NCBI GenBank assembly: GCA_963662575.1
Contig: OY759723.1
Location: forward strand, 1,674,001 to 1,738,000
Direction: 5' to 3'
Source: Bin5 sp963662575
Lineage (GTDB): Bacteria > Chloroflexota > Anaerolineae > Caldilineales > Caldilineaceae
Length of the DNA: 64,000 bases
A program made the position numbers and the translations under genes. The notes beneath the pieces were generated by a model, which saw only the letters and a list, made by a program, of their open reading frames with translations, had not been told where the DNA came from and searched no databases. Below, piece by piece: positions 17,843 to 27,100 of the stretch (its first letter is position 1; each line of letters opens with the position of its first letter).

Positions 17843-18176
17843 ACATTCCCCACTTCGCCCCGCCCTCCCATCCTGAAAATCCCCCAAAATCCCCCAAATC
17901 CTGATTCAGACAATTCCATCAATCACAGCCAATCTCCGAAATCCCCCCAAAGCACAGTTCAGACGACAAACAATGCAGTTCACTAGAAACTAAAAACTGA
18001 CTACTAAAAACTGCTGTCCCCTTGACAAACCCCCCAATATTTAGTACACTAGTTCCACTACCTCGCATGTTTCCTCGCGTAGGTATGCGTTCCTAACTGG
18101 CGGGCGGCATCAACCATTTCCCCATCCATCCGGGCTGACGATGGATGGCGTCCACACGCCATGGAGGACCATACCT
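17843..18176. repeat. Short dispersed repeats upstream of the Cys/His gene
   Basis: 17866-17966 carries the CCATCCTGAAAATCC...CCTGATTCAGACAA repeat and its CACAGTTCAGACG variant. 17985-18015 holds an AACTAAAAACTGACTAC motif. 18021-18127 is the third copy of the ~105-bp block. It includes TTGACA-N17-TACACT at about 18027-18055, a plausible promoter for the next gene. Confidence 0.6.
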
Positions 18177-19175
18177 ATGGCCAAAACCCTATGCAAAGGC
18201 ATCAAAAAGAACGGCGACCCCTGTCGAGGCCGCGGCCTGCCCCAGTACGACGGCTACTGCATCGCCCACGGGCCCCCCGCCGACCAGACCCACCAATGGC
18301 GCTCCCTCGGCGGTCAGAACTCCTCCACCGCTGCCCGCCTCGACAAACGCATCCCCGAACGCCTCAAAAAAGCCATCGACCAAATCGATGACGGCATGAC
18401 CCGCGTTCTCGAAGGCACACTCGACCCCGCCGCCCTCACCGCCATGTGCCGCGGCGCCAAGGCAAAGGTCGACCTCTACCGCCTCGCCGACGAGGAAATG
18501 GAAACGATCCGGGCCGAAGAAACCCAAAAAGCCGCCGCCGAAATCGCCGGCGTCCAGGCCGACCTCGAGCTCCTCGAAGCCGCCGTCGACATCTCCGCCC
18601 GCCAGGACCAGTACCGCACTACGTTCCTTATCGACCAGGGCCTTGCCCAGCTCGAACCATCGTCCGACCCGAACGATGCCCCGCAAGTCGTCCTCACCGA
18701 CGAAGGCCGCCGCCGCTTCGGCTACCGGCACGCCTGTACCCTCACACAGATGGAAATCGACGAATGGGAAGAGATCCTCGATCTGGGTTCCTTCTCATTC
18801 GATGAACTCCACGAACTGTGCCAGGAACTGTCCGGCATCCACAGCAACGTCATATTCGCACGCGACGACGCCACACTTGAGCCCTCGCCCCCGCGCGACC
18901 CCTTGACCGGCCAGCCCATGTCCGAACTGCCAGCCTGCGTCAAAGGCAGTCTGACATCAGAGTTTTACGCCCCCGGCGCCGCCCCCTCCGCAGAATTTCT
19001 GGAGAATCGACTAAGCCAGGTCAATCAACTGTTCCGAAAGGTCGGGGATCTGCACAAGGAAAAATTGGCCGACCTGGGCTCCAGCCCTTCTCCAGCAGGC
19101 GTGGCCATCGGTTCCGACCTGGCATCAACAACCATCGGTAAGAACGGAGAAATTCCTCAATCAGAACCGTCCTGA
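18177..19175 (+). CDS. Cys/His-module protein with long helical body, unknown
   Basis: The 332-aa protein opens with a compact metal-site-like module, C6-x9-C16-x11-C28-x3-H32 (CKGIKKNGDPC, then YCIAHG). This resembles the short C..C..C..H modules seen in some phage- and plasmid-borne proteins. The rest is mainly helical, with KAKVDLYRLADEEMETIRAE and a segment around 150-230 rich in Glu/Leu. GGAGG precedes the ATG at 18177; an earlier ATG at 18141 is less likely. Only the module is found again, decayed, at 13910. Function is unknown. Confidence 0.6.
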   Translation: MAKTLCKGIKKNGDPCRGRGLPQYDGYCIAHGPPADQTHQWRSLGGQNSSTAARLDKRIPERLKKAIDQIDDGMTRVLEGTLDPAALTAMCRGAKAKVDLYRLADEEMETIRAEETQKAAAEIAGVQADLELLEAAVDISARQDQYRTTFLIDQGLAQLEPSSDPNDAPQVVLTDEGRRRFGYRHACTLTQMEIDEWEEILDLGSFSFDELHELCQELSGIHSNVIFARDDATLEPSPPRDPLTGQPMSELPACVKGSLTSEFYAPGAAPSAEFLENRLSQVNQLFRKVGDLHKEKLADLGSSPSPAGVAIGSDLASTTIGKNGEIPQSEPS

Positions 19176-20424
19176 CCATAGCAGGCCAGGAATGAAATGG
19201 TAAATAAATATAATATATCTGAAACCTGCTTACCCGATGTACAGCGGCCATACCTCCCTGCCCAGCGCCCACCATCCAGCAGCCCACCACCTCCCAAAAA
19301 CACGCGCCGCACGCCCCATCTACCGCCCAGACCACCGCCTCACCCCCCTCCGACCCGCCTTCACCCCAAAAACAGCCCCGCCAACCACCACCAACCCCAA
19401 CAATCAGCCTCCACCCAGATTTTCCCCTCCAATCTCTCGTAAACTCTCATGAACTCACGTCCAACACGCCTATCCACCCTCCAGCCCCAACAGGACACCC
19501 AACCATCCCGAAAATCCCAAAATCCAGCAAATCCTGATTCAGACAAACCACGCCCAACGCAAATCACAGTTAATCCCAAAAATCCCCCCAAATCACAGTT
19601 CAGACAAAAGGCGCCTCCCAAAATGGAGGTCACACATACTGCAATGAGCGACCGAGAAAAAGGGGACTGAGAAAGGATATAGAGGAAATAAACCGGAAGC
19701 GGAGCCATCGGGGAAATTATCCCCAAAAAGACAAGAATTCTGAGGTATAATGTAAGTAAAGCGACTCATCCCGGAAATCGACCCCACAAACGGGTCAACA
19801 CATGCAAAAGCGCACCGACAACAATGGCCGGAAAAAAAAGAAAAACACCCGCTTTGACCCGACTTACGCCTACTTGACCCGACATGACCCGACATAAACC
19901 GTCCAAACACACCCAAACACAACATCCCGCGCCCCAACAACCGTGTGACAGGCGTGCATCTGGCCTCTGTGAGAGTCGCAAAGAGGCGGCCGCAACCGGA
20001 AATCGACCCCCGAAAAGAGTCAACACATGCAAAAGCGCACTGACAAAAACGGCAGAGAAGATTTTTTTTAAGGCGCGACATTTGTAGACTTGGCGCGACA
20101 TATGTAGACATAACGCGACATTTGTAGACATTGCGCGACGTATCTCACCCAAGTCCGTCAACGCCCGTGGACACTCATCAAACTCTCATGAACTCTCATA
20201 CAACGCTCGTAAACGCACGCCCGACCACGTCCGCGCCGGCAGACACCCAACCATCCCGAAAATCCCAAAAATCCAGCAAATCCTGCTTCAGCCAACCGCC
20301 CGCCGCCCGCCGATCACTGACCACTAACCACCGACCACCGACCACTGAATTTCCACTTGCAACGCCCGTCACAATCAAGTACAATATCCTTAGTACGCCC
20401 TTAACTGTTCAGGAGAACGCCCAT
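19176..20424. repeat. 1.2-kb repeat-filled gap
   Basis: No gene is supported. It contains the CATCCCGAAAATCCC...CTGATTCAGACAA repeat at 19497-19613 and again at 20246-20299. A ~57-bp duplicated unit (19769-19825 and 19997-20055) begins CCGGAAATCGACCCC and includes GTCAACACATGCAAAAGCGC. Short GACCCGACAT repeats lie near 19875, and a 20-bp tandem repeat at 20071-20145. Confidence 0.6.
20071..20145. repeat. 20-bp tandem repeat, about 3.7 units
   Basis: Units begin at 20071, 20091, 20111 and 20131, each with a GCGCGACATTTGTAGACAT-like core. The exact 20-bp period, close to two helical turns, resembles iterons or tandem protein-binding sites. No replication gene is adjacent. Confidence 0.7.
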
Positions 20425-21630
20425 TTGTCGTTTCGCCCCTTTTCCTTAGGCGATGCCCTGCTTCTACAGCGTCTGCGCAACGTCTCAACGCCTCTCCAGA
20501 TCGAGCGCATCCTGCTGGAATCGATTTCGCCTGTGCGTACCGCACTCCGCTCTCGCTTTCCCTGGTACCGCCACAGCTCCTTCACCTACGTGCTGCGCCA
20601 GGAAGAAAACGGCCTCGCCCGCGAAGGACTGATCCAGTTGCGCATCCGCCCCCACAGCCGCGAAGCCGACGTCACCCTGCTCTCTCCTGCCCTCGACGCA
20701 CCACAGGGCCATCCCGCCATCTGGCAAAAACTGCTCACCTACAGCGCCAAAAATATCTTTACCAAAAACGTCTGCCGCCTCTTCAGCGACCTGCCCGACC
20801 AGCCCCTGCTCGTCAATACCTTCAGACAGGCCGGCTTCACGCCCCTCACCCAGGTCACCATCTGGCGGCTCGACAGCGCCCAGCTCGCCCCGTCCGATGC
20901 CACCGTGCGGCCCCAACAAGCCGCCGACGCACCCGACCTCGAACAGCTCTACCAGCGCATAACACCCAAGCCCGTCCAGCAGTTGGAGATGGGCATGGCG
21001 CCCAACCATCCTGAAGAGGACCGCATCCCGCCCATCCTCTCCAACCCGCACCACGTCCACATGTCCCGCTACGTGCTCGACGACGACACCGGCCCCGGGC
21101 TCGCCGGCTCCGTCCAAATCCTCTGGGGCAAACGCAGCGCCTGGATCCGTCTCTGGGTCGACACCAACAATCCCGACCCGCACAACGCCCGCCTGCTGCT
21201 CAACTTCGCCCTGCATCGCATCGACGAAGCGCCCCACGTCGACCGCGCCTACATCGGCGTGCGCGCCTACCAGACCGGCCTCAACGCACACCTGAGCGAT
21301 CACGGCTTCGCACCCTTCACCGACAGAATGCTCATGGTGCGCAACATCCTCCAGTGGCAGCGCCGCACCGCTGACCACCGCATGCCCGCCCTCGAAGCGG
21401 TCCAGGAGGCCGTGCCCGGCTCACTTGCCATACCCAAATTTGAACGCCGCCAACCCCATCTGCCGAACCTTGGCGGCGTTCAAACAGATTGCCGCCAACC
21501 CCATCTGTCGGACACCTGGCGTCAATCAAACGCAGACGGCTTGCAGCATGCCCAAGCCTACGCCCACCGGCGCCATCGCCCTACGCCTACCCGCCCCGCC
21601 GCCGGACACCGCACCCGCGGGAGGCCCTGA
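20425..21630 (+). CDS. GNAT-like acetyltransferase-type protein
   Basis: The ~401-aa protein starts at a TTG with AGGAG 9 nt upstream; an in-frame extension to 20131 lies in repeats. LSFRPFSLGDALLLQRLR at the start and the later IRLWVDTNNPDPHNARLLLNFALHR, YIGVRAYQTGLNAHLSDHGFAPF follow the GNAT fold pattern, with two halves possible. The C-terminal ~70 residues are low-complexity and include a repeated QPHLP/QPHLS segment, so the true end may have been extended by repeat insertion. The substrate is unknown. Confidence 0.6.
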   Translation: MSFRPFSLGDALLLQRLRNVSTPLQIERILLESISPVRTALRSRFPWYRHSSFTYVLRQEENGLAREGLIQLRIRPHSREADVTLLSPALDAPQGHPAIWQKLLTYSAKNIFTKNVCRLFSDLPDQPLLVNTFRQAGFTPLTQVTIWRLDSAQLAPSDATVRPQQAADAPDLEQLYQRITPKPVQQLEMGMAPNHPEEDRIPPILSNPHHVHMSRYVLDDDTGPGLAGSVQILWGKRSAWIRLWVDTNNPDPHNARLLLNFALHRIDEAPHVDRAYIGVRAYQTGLNAHLSDHGFAPFTDRMLMVRNILQWQRRTADHRMPALEAVQEAVPGSLAIPKFERRQPHLPNLGGVQTDCRQPHLSDTWRQSNADGLQHAQAYAHRRHRPTPTRPAAGHRTRGRP

Positions 21631-21732
21631 CACCATCTTGACCCGTGACCTGCAAACAACCGTCCCAACCAACCACCGCGCACGCGCGGTGTCACTAGAA
21701 ACTAAAAACCAAAAACTAAAAACTGCCCTAAA

Positions 21733-23343
21733 ATGACCCTACACATAGCTGATGACCTCGATCTCCTCCTGGCCGTCCTGCCCGAACGCATTCGCGTCTC
21801 CCTGCAGGAGCTTGGCCGCGCCAGCGATCTGATCGAAATCGTCATGGACCTGGGCCGCCTGCCCGAAGCGCGCTTCCCCGATAGCGAACTCTCCCTCAGC
21901 CCCGATGAGACCACCCGGGAAGACCTGCAACACGTCATCGACAACATCGGCGACTTCGGCGCCGACAACCGCGCCGGCATCGAACGCACCCTCCACCGCA
22001 TCTCAGCCATCCGCAATCGCAAGGGCACCGTCATCGGCCTCACCTGCCGTGTCGGCCGCGCCGTCTACGGTGTCATCGACATCGTTCAGGACATCATCAT
22101 GAGCGGCAGCAGCCTGCTCCTGCTCGGCCGGCCCGGCGTCGGCAAGACCACCCTCCTGCGCGAAGCCTCCCGCGTCCTCAGCGACAAAAAACGCGTCGTC
22201 ATCGTCGATACCAGCAACGAGATCGCCGGCGACGGCGACATCCCCCACCCATCCATCGGCCGCGCCCGCCGCATGCAGGTCGCAACGCCCACCCTGCAGC
22301 ACGAAGTCATGATCGAAGCCGTCGAAAACCACATGCCCGAAGCCATCATCATCGACGAAATCGGCCGCGAGCTCGAAGCCGTCGCCGCCCGCACCATCGC
22401 TGAACGCGGCGTCCAGCTCATCGGCACCGCCCACGGCAATACCCTCGAAAACCTGCTCATGAACCCAACCCTCTCCGACCTGGTCGGCGGCATCGATACC
22501 GTCACCCTGTCCGACGAGGAAGCCCGCCGCCGCGGCACCCAGAAAACCGTGCTCGAACGCAAAGCTCCGCCCACCTTCGACGTCCTCATCGAGATCCAGG
22601 AACGCCAGCGCATGATCGTCCACCACAAGGTCGCCGAGGCCGTCGATTCCCTGCTGCGCGGCTGGACCCTCTCCCCCGAAATCCGCTACGTCAACAGCAA
22701 CAATCAGGTCCACATCGAAAACGTCGAGAGCCAGGAAAGGCCCGGCCGCATCGGCCAGAGCCGCCAGGGCCCCGAAACACCCCGCCGCCGTCAGCGCGGC
22801 GGCAAACGCGACGAGCGCGCCGCCCAAATGGTGCAGAACCTCGACGACGCCGCCCAAACCAATGGCGACGGCAAACCCAAGGCCGTGCGCGTATTCCCCT
22901 ACGGCATCGGCCAGAACCGCCTGCGCACCGCCGCCCAAAATCTCAAAGTCCCGATCGAAGTCGTCAAAGAGCTGCGCGATGCCGATATCGTCATGACCCT
23001 GAAAAACTATTTCCGCCAGAAGCCCCAGCCCATCGCCGACGCCGAGCGCCAGAACGTGCCCGTCTACGTCCTGCGCAGCAACACCGTCACCCAGATGGAG
23101 CAATACCTGCTCGACGTCTTCCACCTGCGCCGCGACGATCCCGACGTCATCTTCGACTCGGCCATGCGCGAAACGCAGAACGCGATCCAACGCCTCCTCA
23201 AGGGCGAGAAATCGGTCGAGCTCAGCCCTCAGGCCGCCTCGATTCGCAGCCAGCAGCACCAGCTGGCCCGCACCGCCAACCTCATCAGCCACAGCTACGG
23301 GCGCGAACCCCACCGCTGCGTGCGCATCTTCAGCCCGTCCTGA
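21733..23343 (+). CDS. Ycf45-like AAA ATPase with R3H domain
   Basis: The 536-aa protein resembles the SpoIIIAA/Ycf45 family of single-stranded nucleic-acid-binding ATPases. The Walker A is GRPGVGKTTLLREASR around residue 132, Walker B is AIIIDEIGRELEA, followed by GTAHGNTLENLLMNP. A Gln/Arg-rich linker comes next, then a C-terminal R3H-type end: QHQLARTANLISHSYGREP and RCVRIF. Start follows an AAAACTGCCCTAAA stretch. It lies just upstream of tmk and is probably co-transcribed. Confidence 0.85.
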   Translation: MTLHIADDLDLLLAVLPERIRVSLQELGRASDLIEIVMDLGRLPEARFPDSELSLSPDETTREDLQHVIDNIGDFGADNRAGIERTLHRISAIRNRKGTVIGLTCRVGRAVYGVIDIVQDIIMSGSSLLLLGRPGVGKTTLLREASRVLSDKKRVVIVDTSNEIAGDGDIPHPSIGRARRMQVATPTLQHEVMIEAVENHMPEAIIIDEIGRELEAVAARTIAERGVQLIGTAHGNTLENLLMNPTLSDLVGGIDTVTLSDEEARRRGTQKTVLERKAPPTFDVLIEIQERQRMIVHHKVAEAVDSLLRGWTLSPEIRYVNSNNQVHIENVESQERPGRIGQSRQGPETPRRRQRGGKRDERAAQMVQNLDDAAQTNGDGKPKAVRVFPYGIGQNRLRTAAQNLKVPIEVVKELRDADIVMTLKNYFRQKPQPIADAERQNVPVYVLRSNTVTQMEQYLLDVFHLRRDDPDVIFDSAMRETQNAIQRLLKGEKSVELSPQAASIRSQQHQLARTANLISHSYGREPHRCVRIFSPS

Positions 23344-23377
23344 GCGCCGGCCGCGATATCGCTATGAGTCTGTAAGT

Positions 23378-24013
23378 ATGTTTGTCACTTTTGAAGGGTC
23401 GGATGGCAGCGGCAAGACCACCCAGATTCACCTGCTGGCCCAGCACCTGCGCACGTCCGGCCACACCGTGCTCACCACCCGCGAACCGGGCGGAACCCGT
23501 ATCGGCGACGGCATCCGCCAGCTCCTGCTCGACCTCGCCCATACCGAAATGAACGCCCGCGCCGAAACCCTGCTCTTCAACGCCGCCCGCGCCCAGATCG
23601 TCGCCGAGGTAATCCGCCCCGCCCTCGCCGCCGCCAACATCGTCCTCTGCGATCGCTTTGCCGACAGCACCCTCGCCTACCAGGGCTACGGCCACCAGCA
23701 GGACATCGCCGAGCTTGAGCGCCTCATCGAATACGCAACCGGCGGCCTCCGTCCCGACCTGACCATCTACCTCGATATCCCGCCTGAAGACGGCATCCGC
23801 CGCAACCGCGGCCGCGCCGGCGGCGACTGGAACCGCCTCGACGCCCAGGAGCTATCCTTCTATCAACGTGTAGCCAACGGCTATCGCCAGCTGATAGCAC
23901 AGCAGCCGCAGCGCTGGACCGTCATCGACGCCAGCCGCTCACGCGACCAAATCCATCACGACATCGTGCGCGCCCTGCAGCACAAACTGCCCGCCCTCGC
24001 GCCCAGCCGCTGA
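23378..24013 (+). CDS. tmk: Thymidylate kinase
   Basis: The 211-aa enzyme phosphorylates dTMP to dTDP. It has the P-loop FEGSDGSGKTTQIHLL (residues 4-19), the TTREPGGTRIGDGIR substrate motif and the CDRFADSTLAYQGYG DRx motif. A LID-like RNRGRAGGDWNRLDA follows. Length is typical. It starts 34 nt after the AAA/R3H gene. Confidence 0.95.
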   Translation: MFVTFEGSDGSGKTTQIHLLAQHLRTSGHTVLTTREPGGTRIGDGIRQLLLDLAHTEMNARAETLLFNAARAQIVAEVIRPALAAANIVLCDRFADSTLAYQGYGHQQDIAELERLIEYATGGLRPDLTIYLDIPPEDGIRRNRGRAGGDWNRLDAQELSFYQRVANGYRQLIAQQPQRWTVIDASRSRDQIHHDIVRALQHKLPALAPSR

Positions 24014-24180
24014 GGCCTGTCCGCGCATGCGTCCAATCCCCAAAGGCTTGACAATCCTCCAGCTGGCCAAACAATGGCCGAACTCATCGATATGACAAAC
24101 CGGCCAATGACCTGCTTCTGTCCTCCCCTCCCCAATGCAGTTGCACCCGCCCCGGAACTCGCTGCCGCGCCCACCCGCCT

Positions 24181-27100
24181 ATGCCCGCCAACAACACCCA
24201 GATGAAGCGCCCGCTTCAGCCGCCGGCTTTTCCAGTCGCCCTGGCCTACGCCGCGTTTGTCCTGCTCTTCTTCGCGCCCCATCTATTGGGCCTGGCCGCC
24301 TTCCCCGACAGTGATTTCACCCGCCATTTTCTGCCTTTCAGCCTCTTCCAACAGTCTGCGCTTCTGGACCTGCGCCTGCCGCTGTGGGACCCGCACACCT
24401 TCTCAGGCCACCCCTTCCTTGCCGACGCCCAGTCCGCCGTGTTCTACCCTGTCAGCAATGCCTTGCTCGTCCTGACCAGCTTCGACCGCAGCGCCGCCGC
24501 CAGGCTCTACTGGTTGCAGGTGGAGGCCGCCCTCCATATATTTCTCACCTGCCTTTTCACCTACATGCTGGTCCGCCGCTTGACCGCCAGCAAAATGGCC
24601 GCATTCATAGCCGGCGCCGTATTCGGTTTCTCCGGCTACCTCACCGGCTATGTGCCCTTGCAGCTCGGCATCTTGCGCGTTGCTGTCTGGCTGCCCGCCA
24701 TCCTTCTTCTGCTCTTGCCGAGAGCCGGTTGCGCCCCAACGAGCAGTTCCGAATCTGCTGCGGATGGCGAACACGCGCCCCGCGCGGCAACGCCGCTCTG
24801 CCGTCTATTCCCCCACTGGAAACGCTGGCTGGCCGCGGCGGCAGTGCAAGCGGTCGCCTTTTTCGGCGGCCATCCCCAGACCTTTCTGTTCCTCTCCTAT
24901 GCCGTTGCCGGTTGGATGCTGATGCTGTTCGTCTCCGACCTGCGCAGGCAACCGTTAAGAAGCAATCCAGGCAGTCCCGCATATCGGGCCGTTTCGCTCA
25001 GAGTGCTGCTGTACGCCGGCATGGTAACCGCCTATGTCACCGCTCTGGTCGTCTTGACCCTGGCCCAGCTCTGGCCGGTCTATGAGTTTGTGCAATACTC
25101 CCTTCGCTCCTCGCTTTCTTTTCAAGAGGCGAGTGGCGGCTTCCCGTTCAGGGATACGTTGCAGTATCTGCTGCCCGGCCTGCTCACCGAGTATTCCCCG
25201 CAATACGTAGGCGTGGCCGCGCTTGGCCTGGCCTTTGTCGCCGTCGCCACCCTGTTTTCATCCCGCTTCTCGCTGCCCGGCGCCGATCCACACGCCCGCG
25301 CCGCTGCCTTCTTCTTCGTAATCTGCGGCGCTGCTGCTCTTCTTCTCTCCTATGGCGGCAGGATTCCGCTTTACAGCCTCTTCTTTCAATTCGCGCCCGG
25401 CGGCGATCTGTTCCGAGGCCAGGAGCGGGCCATCTTCCTGGTCGTCTTCTCGCTAAGCGCCCTCAGCGGCTATGGAATGGCGCTCCTGCCCACTCTGAAC
25501 GCGCGCCAAAGGCAAACGCTCTGCTGGGGATTCGCCGCCGCCATCGCCGCCGGCCTGACCCTGTTCTGGCTATGGCGCCAGCTTCCCGCCCGCGCCGATA
25601 TCTCGACCTCGGCCCTGCTCTGGCCCAGCGCCTTCGCACTGCTCATTGCCTTCACCTTCGCCATTCTGGCCGCACCTCGACTTGCGCGCAGCAAACTGAT
25701 ATCCGACCAACCGATCGCGCGCACCCGCCTCATCGCGCTGATCCCCTTGGCGCTGCTCGACCTGTTTTTCGTCAACTTTACCAACAATCTTGACTTCGGT
25801 CCTGCAGTAAGGGATGGGCTGGCGCGCCCCGAGGCCGCCGCCGTGCTGGAAGTGGATCAATCTCTCGCCGCGCGTTCCGATTCGCTCCCGCCGCGCGTCT
25901 ACAATGAGCATCGAGTGTCGCGCAACAGCGGCCTCCTCCTCGGTTGGGAGGATGTTCTTGGCAAAAGCCCATTGCGTCACGCCAATTACAGCGCCTTTCT
26001 GCAGGATTTTCCCCTGGAGCGCATGTGGGAACTGACGGGAACCGGCACAGTTCTCACGTGGAGACACGAACTGCCCGTCGAGAGCCAGTTAGTGGCTGAG
26101 TTCAATCAGCCGCAAAGCTCGACGACCTATCTTCACGTGCTGAACGCAATCCCCCCGCGGCTGTGGTGGACGCAGCGTGCACGCATTGTAGATGACAGTG
26201 AAGCCCTCGCGCTGCTGGCCGACCCCGCCTTCAATATCCAGGACGAGCTGCTGATCGCCGCCTCCGATGCCGACGCGCTGGGCAGCAATTGGCAGGACGG
26301 GCGCATGATTCTCGGCGAAGGCGGTGAGGCTGACCTGCAGGTTGAGCGCGTTGCAGCCGGCCATCTGCGTATCGGCATCGAGAGCGCACAACGCGGCTTT
26401 CTCTTCCTCAGCGAGAAGTGGTTGCCCGGCTGGCACGCGCTGTGGCAAGGTGAACTGTCTTTGCCAGTGGCGCAGGCGCATCACGCATTCCTCGCTATAC
26501 CCGTGCCCGCCGGATCCGGCACGCTCGAACTGGTCTATCGACCTCGAAGCGTAGTTTGGGGTCTGGCAGCCAGCGGCGTAGGTTGGCTCGCGCTCTTCAT
26601 TGCCCTGCGCCTTCAGCTTCTGCTGGCCGCGCGAACCGTCTGGCGGCGCACGCGTGCTGCATTTGCCCAGCGCAATACCAGGCCGCCGCAACCCGCTGCC
26701 GGCAAAGCCAGCCCCGCTGCGCCCCTGTTCGGCCGCGAGCATGTGCAGCTCGCCGGTCAGCGCGCGCTGGCCAACAAGCACCTTCAGCGCGGCCTGCTAT
26801 TGGCAGTAATCCTGATCGGCTTTGCGCTCAGGCTCTTCCGCCTGGCCCATCGGGAACTTCGCGGCGACGAGAGCTTCGGCTACTTCTTTAGCCTGCCCTC
26901 CCTTGGCGAGATCGTAGCGCGAACATTTGCGCTGCAGGAACCTCACCCCGTTGGCAGCTACTTTCTGCAGCACGCCTGGCTCCAGGTTGCCGGGGCCAAT
27001 GAGTTCGCGCTCCGATTTATCTCCGTCTCTGCCGGAACGGTGGCCATCCCGCTGATATTCCATTTGGGTAAGCGGCTTCGCTTCGGCGCGCCGACTACTC

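Noticed and set aside
19593..20161. Minus-strand frames containing MSTNVALCLHMSR
   Set aside because: They come from the 20-bp tandem repeat; no gene signals.
22003..23313. 436-aa minus-strand frame
   Set aside because: It is antisense to the AAA/R3H ATPase and is Gly/Ala/Asp-rich without family features.
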